From NCBI RefSeq assembly GCF_037975245.1, contig NC_092577.1, forward strand, positions 34,588,898-34,652,897: a stretch of DNA of 64,000 bases, written 5' to 3'. Shown here piece by piece: positions 22,955 through 36,500 of this stretch; position 1 is the stretch's first letter, and each line of letters opens with the position of its first letter. The stretch is from Apostichopus japonicus. Taxonomy: Eukaryota; Echinodermata; Holothuroidea; Aspidochirotida; Stichopodidae. The position numbers and the translations under genes were made by a program. Below the pieces are notes generated by a model, which worked only from the letters and a program-made list of their open reading frames with translations, was not told where the DNA came from and ran no database searches.

Positions 22955-25244
22955 CTTTTTTGTATTATTTTTTATTAGCAGGTTTATTTGGAGGGAACCC
23001 TTCAAGTTTTTACCTATATAAGGTCATCGTGTTACGAACTTGGCCATGCAGGTGCACTACACAAATTGCAGGATTTCATGAGCACCGTTCTCTTGTATGT
23101 GCCTAAAGTCAGGCCTTGAAATAAGCCGCAACTCTTGATGGTGGCAATAAAAGAACTTGGCAAAACTGACATATGGGCGTAGTGAGACTCGTTTTTAGAG
23201 GGTTTAAGGCAATTCCACGGGGTAGGCAGAACAACCTCATTCCTTCTAAAAAGGAGGGAGGTGGGGAGGGGGGGGGGGTAGAGAGGGCGTATAGGTCCTG
23301 TTCTCCTGCGGCTATGTACAGGGCACAACAATCATTAATCTAATACTTGCGTGTATATGATTTGCAAATGAAGATATGATAAAAGCAACGTACGTTGATT
23401 ACTTGTTGCAGACCGGTTGCATCGTGAAGCAATTTCAATCAACATTTTCCAAATTGTCTAAGGCTAAATTAATTCGTCAGACCAATATAATTCAGCAGAA
23501 AAAAAGGTTGTAAAACGTATCTTCGTGAAATCGTAAAATAAACTGACAGTCAGACCCGTTATCCAAGCTTCTCTCCGAACTCGTCCCCACTCCATACCCC
23601 CCCCCCTCCCCTTACCCCAAGATTGAGAAGTAGTTATGCCATTGATGAGTGATCATATCCTAAACTATTAATTAATGTAGGATAAATCGTTTTCACATTA
23701 AGAAAGACTCTTGTGGTGCTCGCACTTTTGCTATTGTCATCGCGGAAATGACTTTTCATTGTTTCTGTTTCTGTTGTGTGCTTGCAATATGCATTGGCGA
23801 GTTGGTTATTTAGTTTGAGATAATGCTTTGGTTATTTCCCGCCATAATCAGTGATTCAGAGAAACTTCCTACATACCGAAAGAGTGACATCATCTCCGAT
23901 GAACCAATAATATTTGACAGTTGCGTGACATCACAGACCCTGTATTTGATCTTGGGACACCCGTCACGTCTGCAACCGGGAATGTACACTTTACAGAGAC
24001 GTTAAGCGTAGTAAAATCCACTTCCTCCTGCACAGAAAATTCCTCCCTAGGTAAGTAAGGTGAGCATTTTCTTACATGATGGGATTTGTTGAATTTTGGT
24101 ATGGCCCATGGCTAACTCTGATAGCTTCTTTGGCTTCTGATAGTTGCCCAAATTGTTAACTTTGTCGATTGTTGGGCGTAAACGACGCCATTTTCCTGTT
24201 ATTTGCTAGGCTACACAACGTTGTACCTACTAACATTCTTTAGCCTAACGTAAGCCTAACATTAGGATCACGCACAGGCTTGGCTTGGCTTATGAATGCA
24301 GTATTACTAGAGATCAATGTGACAAGCTAACGCCCAGTGATGTAGAGTGTTAACACGAACTCAATTTGGTTCCTTAGCACAAAACCGATTTGAGTTAATT
24401 TTATTTACATTGATAGACATGTCCTCTTATTTAGAATCCGTTAATTCCGTGTTGTTACTGTAACAATTTGTTTCCAAGGCAATGGTGGGTAAACTCTTAT
24501 CATTGCTAGGCTGGTGACATGTTTAGCCTACATTATGTAGGGTAGGTAGGCTTTGATTCTAGGCGAAGTAAGTTAATTTTTAAATACTGATTGAATGGTT
24601 TTATATATTTTTATCATAAGGAATGCTAACGTTCATCAATCAATCTCCTGAATAACAATTTTGTTAGCATTGCCTCATAGAGTTCAGTTTGTTAGAGATT
24701 TGTCACATGTTGCTCTGCCATCCTATCCTAGGCATACTTCCTATTTTGTTATGACCCATCAAATTTCTTTTGTGAATCAAATTCCTATAATTTATCCAAC
24801 GAGATCTAGTGGAGATCTAGCAGATAACCTTGACCAGTGGCTAGGCCTGTGCTAGTGTTTTTCCCCAAGCCATGTGCATGCTAGACTACAGTGAATTTGT
24901 TTGTAACAGTAATTGACACACCCATCTTGTGGTGGCAAAAACTTTACAAACAGACTTGTATCTAAAGATTATGTCACATAAAATCAGCTAACTATTCTTT
25001 CAGTCATATATGGTGACATTGATAGAGCAAGCCTCGCCCGTTCGTTTTGTTTTAGTGGCTCTCATTTAAGTACTCATTCATTGCCATACTTCTATATTAG
25101 GTTAGGCCTAGAACTTTCTTCCTTTAAAAAAATTAAATTGTAACAAGCAAACTAACATACAGGTCAGGAATTGATCCCAATTTTCCAATGATATAGAGGG
25201 AAAGTTGTGAACTAAAAATTTGCGGAATAGAGCAAAGAAATTTA
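22955..25244. other. Region upstream of 14-3-3 copy 1; possible 5' UTR exon
   Basis: No coding exon was found. At 24,049-24,056 the sequence CCTAG|GTAAGTAAG is a strong-looking splice donor. It could end a non-coding first exon of the 14-3-3 gene whose coding exon starts after an acceptor at 26,088. This is inference from the motif only. Confidence 0.25.
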
Positions 25245-25317
25245 TGGCTAGAACTGGGTTCAATCCAGTGACCTCTGGGTTACAAGCCCAGTGCTCTACC
25301 AACTGATTTATATAGCC
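25245..25317 (-). pseudogene. tRNA-Thr(TGT)-like pseudogene or SINE head
   Basis: It is exactly 73 nt and folds as a cloverleaf in part. The acceptor stem pairs 6 of 7 positions. The anticodon stem is perfect (CTGGG/CCCAG) around loop CTTGTAA, giving anticodon TGT. The T stem is perfect (ACTGG/CCAGT), but its loop is ATTGAAC instead of a TTC-type loop. The D stem keeps only 2 of 4 pairs. No T-run terminator follows. The D-stem and T-loop damage argues for a pseudogene or SINE head. Confidence 0.6.
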
Positions 25318-26093
25318 CTTAGTTGGTGGCAACCCCCTATTAAGCCATTATTTTGTTATATACTTTTGCAAGGAAGCAGAGGGCTTGGTTAACTTTTGCA
25401 GACAGTTAAAGATACCATCACCTCATGGGTATTAAGTTAGTAAGATCTTTGATTTCAGCAGCTTCTTGTTTTTAAATGCCTCTCTGCATGATAGTGTAGT
25501 ATCAACTTCTCTGCATTTGGTATTACCTTTGGTTATTGAGAATTAATTTAACAGACTTGGACATCAGCTTACACCGCTACCTCATGCTAAATTGTAACAA
25601 AACAATTAGTAAGTTCATGTCCAGTCTGTTCCTAGTTTCTGTGCAAATCAGTACAGTATTTGGAACATATTACTGCTTCATGTACTGCTTCATGGCGGTT
25701 GTGTGATCATAGCAGAGCATTCTGAAGTAATTAAATAATTTTTAAAGCTGAAGACTAGTAATCTTTGGTACTCAGCAGTGAGAAAATGGTATGAGGAAAT
25801 GGTTGTTGCAGGCACTGGTAGCACCTGCACTGTTTTAATAGATTTTGCAGTTGTCATTTCAGATGAAAAGAGATTGTGGAGAAGAATTCCATATGTGCCC
25901 TTGAAGGAATGTCTGCAAATGTAAAACTTTGAATTTTTACTCTAAAAATACCAAAAAAAAAAAATTTACTTTCAACCCGTTTGAGGTTGAATAATTTGAC
26001 ATAAGGGTCTCTTCTCCACTCAAACATTAGAACTCTTGACATTTGTAAGCACATATGGAGCTCATCACCCTTTCTCTTTTCTCTGAAGATAAA

Positions 26094-29000
26094 ATGGACT
26101 CAAAAGTCGACCTCATAGTACAAGCCAAGCTTGCTGAACAGGCAGAGCGGTACGATGATATGGCAAAGGCAATGAAAGAGGTGACACAGGCTGGTCACAA
26201 ACTGTCAAGTGAAGAGCGAAACCTGTTGTCAGTCGCTTACAAAAATGTAGTGGGTGCTCGAAGGTCATCCTGGAGAGTGATTTCTAGCATTGAACAAAAG
26301 TCTGAAAACTCTGATAAAAAGAAAACTATCACAGAAGAATACCGTAAGAAGGTCGAAAAGGAGTTGCAAGATATCTGTAACGAGGTCTTGGTAAGTATCT
26401 TCAGCGATTTGCTTGAGGTTCTTCTGTTACTTTATTAAGTGTAGAATGCATTGATTAGCCATTGTATGGTAGACCATTTACCCCTTACGATTTTTTAACT
26501 ATGCTGTTGCCCATTAGAGGCATATGTAAGATGGTTGCTTGGAAGTGACTTTTGATTAATAAGGAAATATTGTGTAGAGGCCACTTTTGTAGATGCTTGT
26601 TGCAGAGAATAAGGTTGTTAAGTTTTCAATTCATAAATAAGAACAAGGCAAAATTAGACATGGCGTACCAGCCTACTGCCTCTTTTTGCCACTAGAAATA
26701 AGTTGGATATTGTTGTTGATTTTACTCTACTCGTTATTTCAAAGATACAGCCCTGAAGTAAGAAAGTTTAATAAAGGCAGTTGAGTTTTGGCATTTGCTT
26801 TAGATGAGGTCATGTACATTATTTGGTTATACGTAAAAGATGTAATTGGTGTACATAGTAAAGAAGGACTGGGGAAAGGGAGAGGGGCTCAAGATTTTTA
26901 TTAACAGACTTATAAAATATTTGACCCTTGCATGTTGTCAACCTTTTTCAGGAATTATTACAAGCACATCTGATACCAAGTTGTGGTGACATACATCTGA
27001 ATGAGCAGAAAGCTGATACTCCGAAAGTAGAGCTGAACCCAGATGAACTTGCGAAAACGGAGAGCCAAGTTTTTTACCTGAAAATGCAAGGAGATTATTT
27101 TCGATACCTTGCAGAGGTGGCAACAGGGGAAGATCGCGACAGTAAGTGTCATTGAACATAATGGGTCTAGCAAGCTTCAAGATTGTGCAAATATGTGATC
27201 GACACATTGCACTTATTTTCCTGGCTCAATCAACTTGATGGTTTATTTAAAGGCAGTCTACTAGCCTAGAATACTAGCCTAGAATAACTGTAGTTTACAT
27301 GAGAGTGTGAGTGTGACTATGATAAGCAGTTTCCTGTAGAAATGTTTCAGTAATACATTGACATCAAGACTTGAAGTAAACATGTTGATAGTTGCACGTT
27401 ACCTTGATATATGTAATGCAAACATGTGTATGCAAAATCGCCAGTAGTAATAATGCACTAATTGAATTATTAAATTTTTCAACAGACACTATTAAGAAAT
27501 CACAGGAAGCATATGATTCAGCTTACAAACTCAGTGTAGATCGACTGCCACCTACTCATCCAATAAGATTGGGACTGGCTTTAAACTTCTCCGTCTTCTA
27601 CTATGAAATCCTAAACACTCCTGAAAAGGCCTGCGAACTAGCTAAGAAGGTAAGTAATCAGAAGCTTATTCTGTTCCTGCTGTTGGATACTAAGCAATGC
27701 ATTCTGACCACACCCACTTTATTAACCTTATGGATATCAGATATAGCTAGATATACCTGTGAGGCATCTTTCAATATAATTGACCCAGCTTTGGTTAACA
27801 CAAATGTGCTGTGTGATATTCCAATCTTTGGCTCTGAAGTGCAAGCTCATATCTTAACCGGTCACTGAGATTTGTGGAATTGGCATGATTTTCTCATGTG
27901 AAGTACCCATTGTTCCCATAGCTGATTTTTTATAGTGTGATGTTAACTCGTAGGAATTTTCTGCAAATTTAAGTGTACAGCAGGATAGCAAGAATTGTGA
28001 CAATTCAATGCCAGCTTCAAATCTTACAGACAATGAAATGCTACTATCAGACATTTTCAGTACATATTAGACTAATATTAGTCAGTAAGATATAAGGAAG
28101 ACGTTCCTTGTATCAGTTTATTTCATTAGAGCTGCCAACTATTAGAAGTTTCTGCATTAAAAATGGGTGTATGATTTAAAACCTTTATAAATGGAATTTA
28201 TGAGGTTGTGTATGAGGAACACAATGTCTTGAAGATAAATGGCTGCACCAATTGAGTAATTGTGAAATGACCTTATGAGTCCCCTCAATCATACACCTTC
28301 ATGATTGGTGTGATTCTTATAAACAATGTTTTAAGTGGATCATACCAAGCAATGAGTGTCAGTGTCACCATGGGTAACCACGATAAGCCCTTATTCTTAC
28401 TGGCTTACAATGTGTCCCAGAAGTAACCCGTAAAGTTAAAGTGAAATCTACTGGTCTCATAGTGTGCTGCTTCCTTTTGTCACCAATCATGAATGTTGTT
28501 CCAGTGATTATCACAATGATGTATTAGAAATTGATGACCCTGCTGCCTGGTAGGGTCATGATCTACATTTGTAAATGTATTTTCATGTTTCTATTGTCTT
28601 TTCGTTCCAGGCATTTGACAATGCAATCGCTGAACTCGACAAACTTCAAGAAGATACTTACAAAGATAGCACGCTCATCATGCAGCTCCTTAGAGACAAC
28701 TTGACCGTAAGTACCATTGGTCCCCAGAATCCAGTAGATAGGCGATCTTTAGGTTACATTATTTAAATCTTCATTTGGTTAATTATTGCTGGTCCGAATT
28801 GGAAATTCTTCTTGAAGCCCATGGCTGATATACATAACACCAGTTGGTCATCAGTTGAACACTTGAAACAAAGTTGGCTGAATTACACTGTTGGACTTGA
28901 TTTGGAAATGGGTATATTCAGAAGAGAGAAAGTGATGCATCTTATGGCTGTTTGCTTAGTGTTTGACTTTGAACTTGTTTGTCTTTTTAGTATCAATTTA

Positions 29001-29985
29001 CTTTCTGCTGGCTGACATTGATTGCTTCACTAAAACTGCTGAAAATGTTCTGCATCTGTAGATCCTACCCACATGTTCATTACATTCTATATGGAGGAGA
29101 TATGGATTTTCAAAATGCATCTGGCAATGACATAATGATGGGAGGGGGTAATTGTAGCTGAAAAAGTTGTTTCTCTTTGTATTTCAATCATAATCCACGG
29201 TGTAGTAAATATTTCTACAAAATAGTTACATTTTGATGAATTCCAGCTACAGAGAACGTTGCCAGCTAAGCAAATGTCCAAATATATCATTATTCAACGT
29301 TAAACTAACAAGAAGATTGAAACTGCCTAAGTAAACCTTTTGAAGAACATTAATCCTGATGACACAACAGATCACCCACTGTGTTCCACTTCCTGAAAGT
29401 AACTGTAAGGTTGAGCTTGTCAAAATATTTAATCAATCGTATCTCCAGTTAGGGATAAGGTTCTCAAGATTTCAAGAAATTTTATTTTCACTGTAAGGTT
29501 AAAATGTCTGCCACTAGATGTCCCTCTAAGGTTTAGATTAATTTTATTCAAATCAGATGGCAGGTACCACAATGAACCTCTTCAGCCTTGGCAGAAGGCG
29601 AAGAAGGACACGGAGCTCTCTGTAGCTCTACATAAGATGCAACAATTTTTAAACACTCAATATGTCGGGCACAATCCATCGCAAATGTGTTTCAAGACAG
29701 TCATAATGTAATCAATGTGAGAAAATAGCCCATGTCGTGAATTAGCGATGGTTATCGGGAAAACAACAGCAATCTGCAGCATTGATGAGATGGTTCCTAC
29801 CTGCAACAAGTTTTCTTTATACCACCCCACCCCACCATGATTGCCCTTCACATTACCAGTGTTTGTTTAGTATGGATGTTCATGTACCAGACTACTCCTC
29901 ACAAGTGTCATCTTTTCCCTCTTTTCAGCTATGGACCCAGGAAACTGATGCAGAGGATGTCCAAGAAGATGGGGACAACAACTAA
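26094..29985 (+). CDS. YWHAZ-like: 14-3-3 protein, copy 1 (long-loop variant)
   Basis: Five coding exons: 26094-26390, 26952-27141, 27486-27649, 28611-28706, 29929-29985, about 267 residues. The start is the ATG five bases after a splice acceptor (CTCTGAAG|AT), so the upstream in-frame ATG at 26,055 is intronic. The product starts [20 protein letters not shown] and keeps [13 protein letters not shown] and [11 protein letters not shown] (phosphopeptide-binding Lys/Arg/Arg-Tyr), [19 protein letters not shown] and [13 protein letters not shown]. It belongs to the beta/zeta-type group ([10 protein letters not shown]), not epsilon. 14-3-3 dimers bind phospho-Ser/Thr motifs of many cytosolic partners. 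Oddity: the loop after LIP in exon 2 has about 20 extra residues compared with human zeta ([18 protein letters not shown] and more). The last exon encodes [18 protein letters not shown]. Confidence 0.95.
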
Positions 29986-31589
29986 CCCCTAATGAGGGTT
30001 CCTCATTTATGTAGCCTGCTTCATCTGTCTTTGACAAGTTGTGAGCCTTATACCCCAGAACAGTTAACCACAGGGCTGTATCTGTGTTCAGCATAAGGGT
30101 GTCCCGGTAACAGCATGACAATCTCTGCATTGTCTTACGGTTTAGTCTTCTCAGTGTTTGCTTCTTTTCTCAAAAATTTGTGAAACCTGTTCCGCCTGAT
30201 TTTAAGATCTTGCAACAGCCTGGTATGATGTTGATTGGGTACTTTAGCTGCCACACAATTTTCTTTTCTTTAAAAAAAAAAATTGTTGAACGGGAAAATT
30301 TATATGCTAGATTTTTACTTAGGATTCTGTAAGCATTTTATCATGCATGAATTGTTAAGAGCTAGCTAGATTGGTTGCTTGGTCTATTTGTTTTGCGACG
30401 ATATCTGTATGAAAGTGCTATTTTAAACAGATGCTAAATGACACGGCAAATAGTTGAATAAGTCAGCCCCCCTACTGCTTGATTGTGAAACAACACAAAT
30501 CTCTGGTCACCTTGCGACTGGTTTTGGAGATGATGGCCCAAGGTGAGCAGTGGTGCAACGACTAGATGCTTTACTAAGTGTCGGAGAAGGTTGACTTTGG
30601 CAGTGTCACATTTTGTGGTGCGTTCTTAAACTTCTGATCTTGAACAAGTAAATGTTAGCATATCTAATGGTGATAAGCATTACAAACTCCTTTTGTTGAA
30701 CAACAAAAGAAAGTACATGTTGTTAAAGGTGGATCTTTGGTAGCAGACATGTTTCTGAACTTTGTGAGACATCTTAGTTGTTAAATGGTGGACCAGCTGC
30801 ATCTTTCTTTCCAGATATTTTCTTGCCGCCATTTGTGAGATATTCATGTTTTTGTTTTGTTTTTTGACCTTGTTTTGAATATGCTGCTAATTATATATTT
30901 CATTTTCATAAGTAGGCGCGTATCTAGTAGTGCTGCAATGTTCAAAGCATGAGAAGGTACAGTAGTAGCAGGTGGAAATGTTGATGCCCAGAAGCTAGGT
31001 ACAATTTAGAGGTTATTACTTCTTTATTTTAAATATAAAAGCAGTTTGCTGCAGAGGTGTATGTGTTAGTTTCATTAATTGAAAAGGAGCAGCTAAAAAA
31101 GAAGAGAAAAAAAAACTGCCCAAATTGGTTATAAAAAAATGTCATCTTTCATTAGTATTTACATATTCTTGTAAGCTTTGTAACTCTTACAAGTATCGCT
31201 TAACTTTTCCCCCTATTTCCCTGTAGATGTTACCACTTACTCATCTGTCGTTTTTCTTGTCACTCATGTGCTAGTCTTATGTTGGATAGATATTTTTAGC
31301 TTCTCGCACCCGATATAAACTTAAACAGGCAGAATGTTAAATTCTGGAGATGCCACCGCACCCTTATTTTGAAGAAGAAATATATAGAGACGGCTTACAC
31401 ACGTGTCAAACCATCAGGCAGCTACTCTTAGGTCCATAAGGAAGTGTTCCTTTGGTACTGTTGTAAGAGCCTTTGTAAGCACCTGAGAGTTCTGTGCAAT
31501 TGGTGAGGTAGAAAATACAATTTGGGGGGAGGTTTTTATGTTTTATAATGGTATTCTTGTTTATATTTTGACACATATTGAAACTTGTA
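29986..31589 (+). other. Likely 3' UTR and flank of 14-3-3 copy 1
   Basis: AT-rich, without coding signal or clear repeats. It may be a long 3' UTR reaching the block at 31,590, which also occurs downstream of copy 2. Confidence 0.4.
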
Positions 31590-31760
31590 CTACTAAAATA
31601 GATCTTTCTTTTGCCGTGGTAGGTATAGCATTCTTCACACAGCCTGTCATCTATGTTGGTCAGTTGGAAATCTAAATGTTCAAACCAACGTCCTATCAAC
31701 ACACAGCTTCTTTAGAGTGACTCAGTGATTATAATAACAGTTTAAAATAGCTATCTTGTC
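31590..31760 (+). promoter_or_regulatory. 3' non-coding block shared by 14-3-3 copies 1 and 2 (copy 1 side)
   Basis: About 1.6 kb past the stop, the sequence CTTGTACTA, CTTTTGCCGTGGTAG, CACAG, CACAGCTT and GTGACTCAGTGAT appears in the same order as at 40,275-40,450 behind copy 2. T/G-rich sequence follows. Its position fits the end of a long 3' UTR. Confidence 0.5.
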
Positions 31761-32003
31761 TTTTTGTCGTTTATACACCTTTAGGTGTTCATGTGAGAGA
31801 TGGTGATCAAGAATTGAAACATGAAACCACCTGTTGTCCTTATTTTTCTTGTCGACTTCTTTCTATTAAGTTATCAAATCTATTGCAGATCTGTGAAGCA
31901 GATTTGTAAAGGATAATTTTTTTGCCCTTAAGCGTTAACATTGATGAGAGAAGAAGAAGAAGAAGAGAGAGAAAAAGTTGTAGTAAAAATTGCCAAATCT
32001 GAG

Positions 32004-32354
32004 AGAGTAGTTTGGTGAAGAAATGAGTGTTAAGTTTAATTATACTTTTTTTCGAACACCCCAGTACATGGGTGGTGTCTGTGTGGCATATGTCACCTTT
32101 GTTGTATGAAGTAAGAGTCTCAAGGAGAAAGTAATTTGGTGAAGAAATAAGTGTAAAGCTTAATTGTTCTACACTTCACGTGATGTCATTGGTGTAGAAA
32201 TCGTTTCGAATTTAAAAACCTTGTTTTGGTAATGCTGTAGTCATTGTGTTTTCTGAGTTGGCTTTTTTCCCTAACCCCTTGTCCCCCGACCTCCCCCCCA
32301 GTACATGGGTATTGTCTATGTGGCATAGGTCACCTTTGTTGGATGAAGTAAGTG
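32004..32354 (+). repeat. Interleaved direct duplications
   Basis: Two blocks are each present twice: CAGTACATGGGT followed by GTGTGGCATATGTCACCTTTG-like sequence at about 32,063 and 32,299, and TTTGGTGAAGAAAT(G/A)AGTGT at about 32,013 and 32,131. Confidence 0.75.
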
Positions 32355-33170
32355 TCAAGACAAATGCTAGTACCAATAACACCTTTCCCCTGGGCATATC
32401 AGTAGGGAAGATCTCTTACAACCTATTCAAAGTCATTTTTGATAACAAACAGTTCAAATTCCCTCATATGACCTTCACTTGCACACCTTTGACCCTTTTG
32501 ACAATGAAGACAGTTGTCAGGGACTTGTTAATATAGTCTAACACCTCTTACAGTGCCTTGAGCGAAACATGCGCCAATTGGAATATCCAAAAATTGGAAG
32601 TTTTGCTAGATTCCACAACAAATGTTCCGAAAGTTTAAATTTTTTGCGCCACGAATCTTAATTACTAGCCCAAGTATGTCCATCTTAGCACAAAGCTTTC
32701 ACCCAATTATTCTACACAGCACAAATTAAGCTGCATTTTCAGTCAATGACAATACTTTGGAATTTCTTGAAGCCACACTCGCTGCCTGTTAATTTACAAT
32801 ATATATTCGTTCTGTCCTGCATCCCTTGGGGATAGCAAATTTATGTGCAAAGTACCAGAGAGGACCAGGGTGCTAACACCCATTGAGAAGGATTGTACAT
32901 TTCATAAGACAGTATGTGCAATGACAGCCATGATCAAAACTCCCCAAATCCAGCGTGGCGGTACTTGCACATGAATCCCCAGTAAATTACCAAATCTGTA
33001 AAACTGCCGTAGATATCGTAAAAGTGCTGTTTGGTAGGATAGTGGGTTGACAGTGAGATGATCATTGTAACGTATCGTACTCTCTGTTAATTTAATGTTA
33101 GTTTCGGGCGTATCATTACTTGCTCTTCCTTTTCCTTGTTTTTCTTCAAATTTTAAACTTGCCGCCCTTG
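32355..33170. other. Non-coding stretch between 14-3-3 copies 1 and 2
   Basis: No exon, RNA gene or clear repeat was found. Copy 2's upstream homology to copy 1 begins just after it, at 33,180. Confidence 0.4.
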
Positions 33171-33516
33171 ATTGTCTTACAGATGGAAAGAGAATGTGGA
33201 AGAGTTCCATATGTGCCAAATACAAAAGAAATCAACCCCCCCTCCCCCCAAAAAAATAAAAATATCACTTGGTTCATTCGGTGTCCGGTATGATATCCTA
33301 TCCGCAGTTGCCCAATTAAGCATATTACTTACCCACATGATGCTGTGCTCATGCTGAACGTTCCAAACCGGCTAGATCTCTGTAATGTACTGGGGCCAAT
33401 TTTTTTCTCTCTCTTAGGTAGAACCTCCATCAATTTTGTCCAGAGAGCAAGTTTTCTCATTATCGTAATGCACATATGAAGCTCATCACACTTTCTCTTT
33501 TCTCTGAAGATTAAAA

Positions 33517-36500
33517 ATGAGCTCAAACGAAGACCTGATTAAACTTGCAAAGCTTGCAGAGCAGGCTGAGCGGTACGATGATATGGCAAAGGCAATGAAA
33601 GAGGTGACACAGGCTGGTCACAAACTGACAAGTGAAGAGCGAAACCTGTTGTCAGTCGCTTACAAAAATGTAGTGGGTGCTCGAAGGTCATCCTGGAGAG
33701 TGATTGCTAGCATTGAAAAGAAGGACTCTGGGGAAGAGCTAGCACTCGTTACCAAGTATCGACAGGAAATTGAAAAGGAACTACAAGATACCTGCAATGA
33801 AGCGCTGGTGAGTTGAGTGAAATCGTATATTTAAATATAAATATCATTTTTACATTAAACGTAAATTGTATACCTGAAAATTAAGGAAGCAAATTTCGTT
33901 TGAAAGTCATGCAATCACAAAAGACTACACTTGGTGTAGAATCTTGTGTACTGTAGTCCTACAAAAACAAAATGCATTTTTACAAGGGTTTTCAGTTTTG
34001 TCATGAGATTTGCCTGTCAAGCCTAGGATATCGGAACACATTTCGTTACCTTGTAGTGAGTCTTTAGGCTGTTGGTCTGTGTCCTTAAATGTCCTAAAAA
34101 AATCAGATGATATAGAAAGTGGTGGCATAAATGAATTGTGACTTTTTTTTCAATTTTAACAGGAATTATTGGACAAGTTCTTAATCCCTGGAGCAAGTGA
34201 AGGGGCTCATGATGAAGCAACGTTTTACTTAAAAATGAAAGGCGACTACTATCGATATCTAGCTGAGGTCGCTTCAGATGAAGCAAAAACATGTAAGCTT
34301 TACATGATTGGCTGTCTCTATTTTAAGCTCTGTTTAAGCTGGTACCAGATCAGTTCCATTTTATCTAGTTTTGGAGATCACTGTCCATTTGGATTGTAAG
34401 CATCGAGTGTTTCCTTACACGTGGTCTGCATAAAAGGATCACAGTACGACCGCATTAATATATGGAGCATTGTATTTTTGCTTTAAAATTTCTTTAAATA
34501 AATTCAGATCAGTTTTGATCTTCAGTCAATTGTGATTCTGACAGAATTTACACCCTTTTATCTCAGATGAAAGTTTTTCGAGCGGAACTTAAACCGATTG
34601 TTTAAGGGATACAGTTTGAAGGTGTCTGTGTTGAATTTGGAGTTCTCTGTTCCTTTTGGATCTAGTTTAGATCAAATGTAATTTCTCTAGACAGTTTATG
34701 ATGTAAATGATCTCGTACACTACCTACAAAAAATGTGGCTAAGAGGTCACTAAGCCTTTTGGCTCAACTGAGGCCAAAATGTAAGGAAAGTTTGCTAATT
34801 CACAATCTCACAAGAACGATCTGTTAGAATCCGACAGCAAGCAAGATGTTTGCAGACCTTCATATTAGTGGCCACTAGAGGTGTTATCTCAAAGGGGAGG
34901 AAGCCAACAGTGCAACAGACTGGATCCCATTGTCTTTAATACTAGTCAATGGTCTCTCTAGGGTTAAAGGTTAAGATTCGTATTTTGAAAAATGTTATAG
35001 AAAGCCAAATTTAGCTAATGTACGGATTTAAATCTTTGCACGTATAACAAGGCTCCACCCAACCTGTCTCGGATTGTGTTTATCGCTCTCCTTAGTTTTA
35101 GTGTCTCTACGCTGTCTTACCCTCATGGTATTGACCATGTTAATCTAAGATCCATTTCAGGAGTATAATAGGGGGTGTGGGGGGGGGGCATCATGGATTA
35201 GGACTTGAAAGGTTACCGTCTTTGTTGCTCCTTTGTTTACAGCAACAGTTGAAGAAGCACAGAAGGCATACGATAAAGCCTGTGAAGTAGCAAAGGAGTT
35301 GCCATCTACCCATCCAATTCGTCTAGGGCTGGCTCTTAATTTCTCGGTTTTCCACTATGAAATCCGTAACCAGAGTACTGAGGCTTGCACCCTTGCAAAG
35401 TCGGTGAGTTATTTTATGCAGTTGAAATATACTAGTGACAGGCAGTGTGAAACTTGTAATACATCACTCAGCTGTTAAATAGAAGTGTGGGGGGAGGGGG
35501 GAGGACCCCCCCCAAAAAAACTGGCCCTGTCAGTAACGAAAAATAATCCAAACATGGCAAAGTTGGTATCCTAGTTATCAGGTTACAAGTTCTTGTACCG
35601 TTTTTTTTTTTTTTTTTTTTTTTGAGAAGTGAATCTAAGGATTATGTGAGGGCTTGAATCAAAATACCTAGACTAGATACTCAACTCAAAAACCAAAAGC
35701 ACAACAGGGGAACTGTGCGCACCCACGTGAAACGTAACTTCAATGCATGACGGTATTGCCTGGGCCAAACGTTGTTGGAACTTGGGAATTCATCCATTTG
35801 GGTGTGCTGTTGCTTATATTATATAGCTAAGATGGTGATTGGAGTGAATAGTTTGTTGTCATTAATAACATGTCCTGCACATATATGTGATTTCATCATG
35901 TGATTTGCCATAAGGATACACAAAACCCAACCATCAACATTGGTTTTTTTTTGTGGGTGGTAGGGGTTACTGTCACAGGATGAATTTAGGGGTATGGCAT
36001 TTATTATACATTGCATGGGTGCCTCTACATCAAACATAGTACATCGGTACATACTTGGATCCTCAGAAAACTATCGTATGTATGATGGCATGACAAGACA
36101 TGAAGAATTCAAACACATAATACCCAGCCACACATCTAACCCATGTGAGAAGGCAGGGGAGGGGGGGGTAGGGGTTAGGAAGCTGTCTCAGAGATTTAAA
36201 GAGATGCAAAATCACAGACAGAAATCTGGACGGTATAAATTTGTAAATCAATTGGCTATGATACCATTAATTGATAGGAACATGAATCCCAAACCAGCGT
36301 TTCCTGCCTAAGTTATTAGCTCTCATCGTCATCGTCGTCATCATATGAATCCGTCGTCATCAAATCTTATTGACCTTTGTACTTTTTCAATGAATTCTTT
36401 GTTGTTTCTCATGGCAGGCGTTTGATGAAGCAATAGCAGAACTTGACAGTCTCAAAGAAGACAGTTACAAAGACAGCACCCTAATCATGCAACTACTCCG

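Noticed and set aside
26055-26093. Upstream in-frame ATG for 14-3-3 copy 1 ([13 protein letters not shown])
   Set aside because: It lies before the acceptor CTCTGAAG at 26,088. 14-3-3 proteins start right before the [10 protein letters not shown] helix, and copy 2 has the same acceptor arrangement.
26990-27060. Extra loop of 14-3-3 copy 1 as an unspliced mini-intron
   Set aside because: No GT/AG pair there would remove the insert in frame at a workable length, and the frame stays open.
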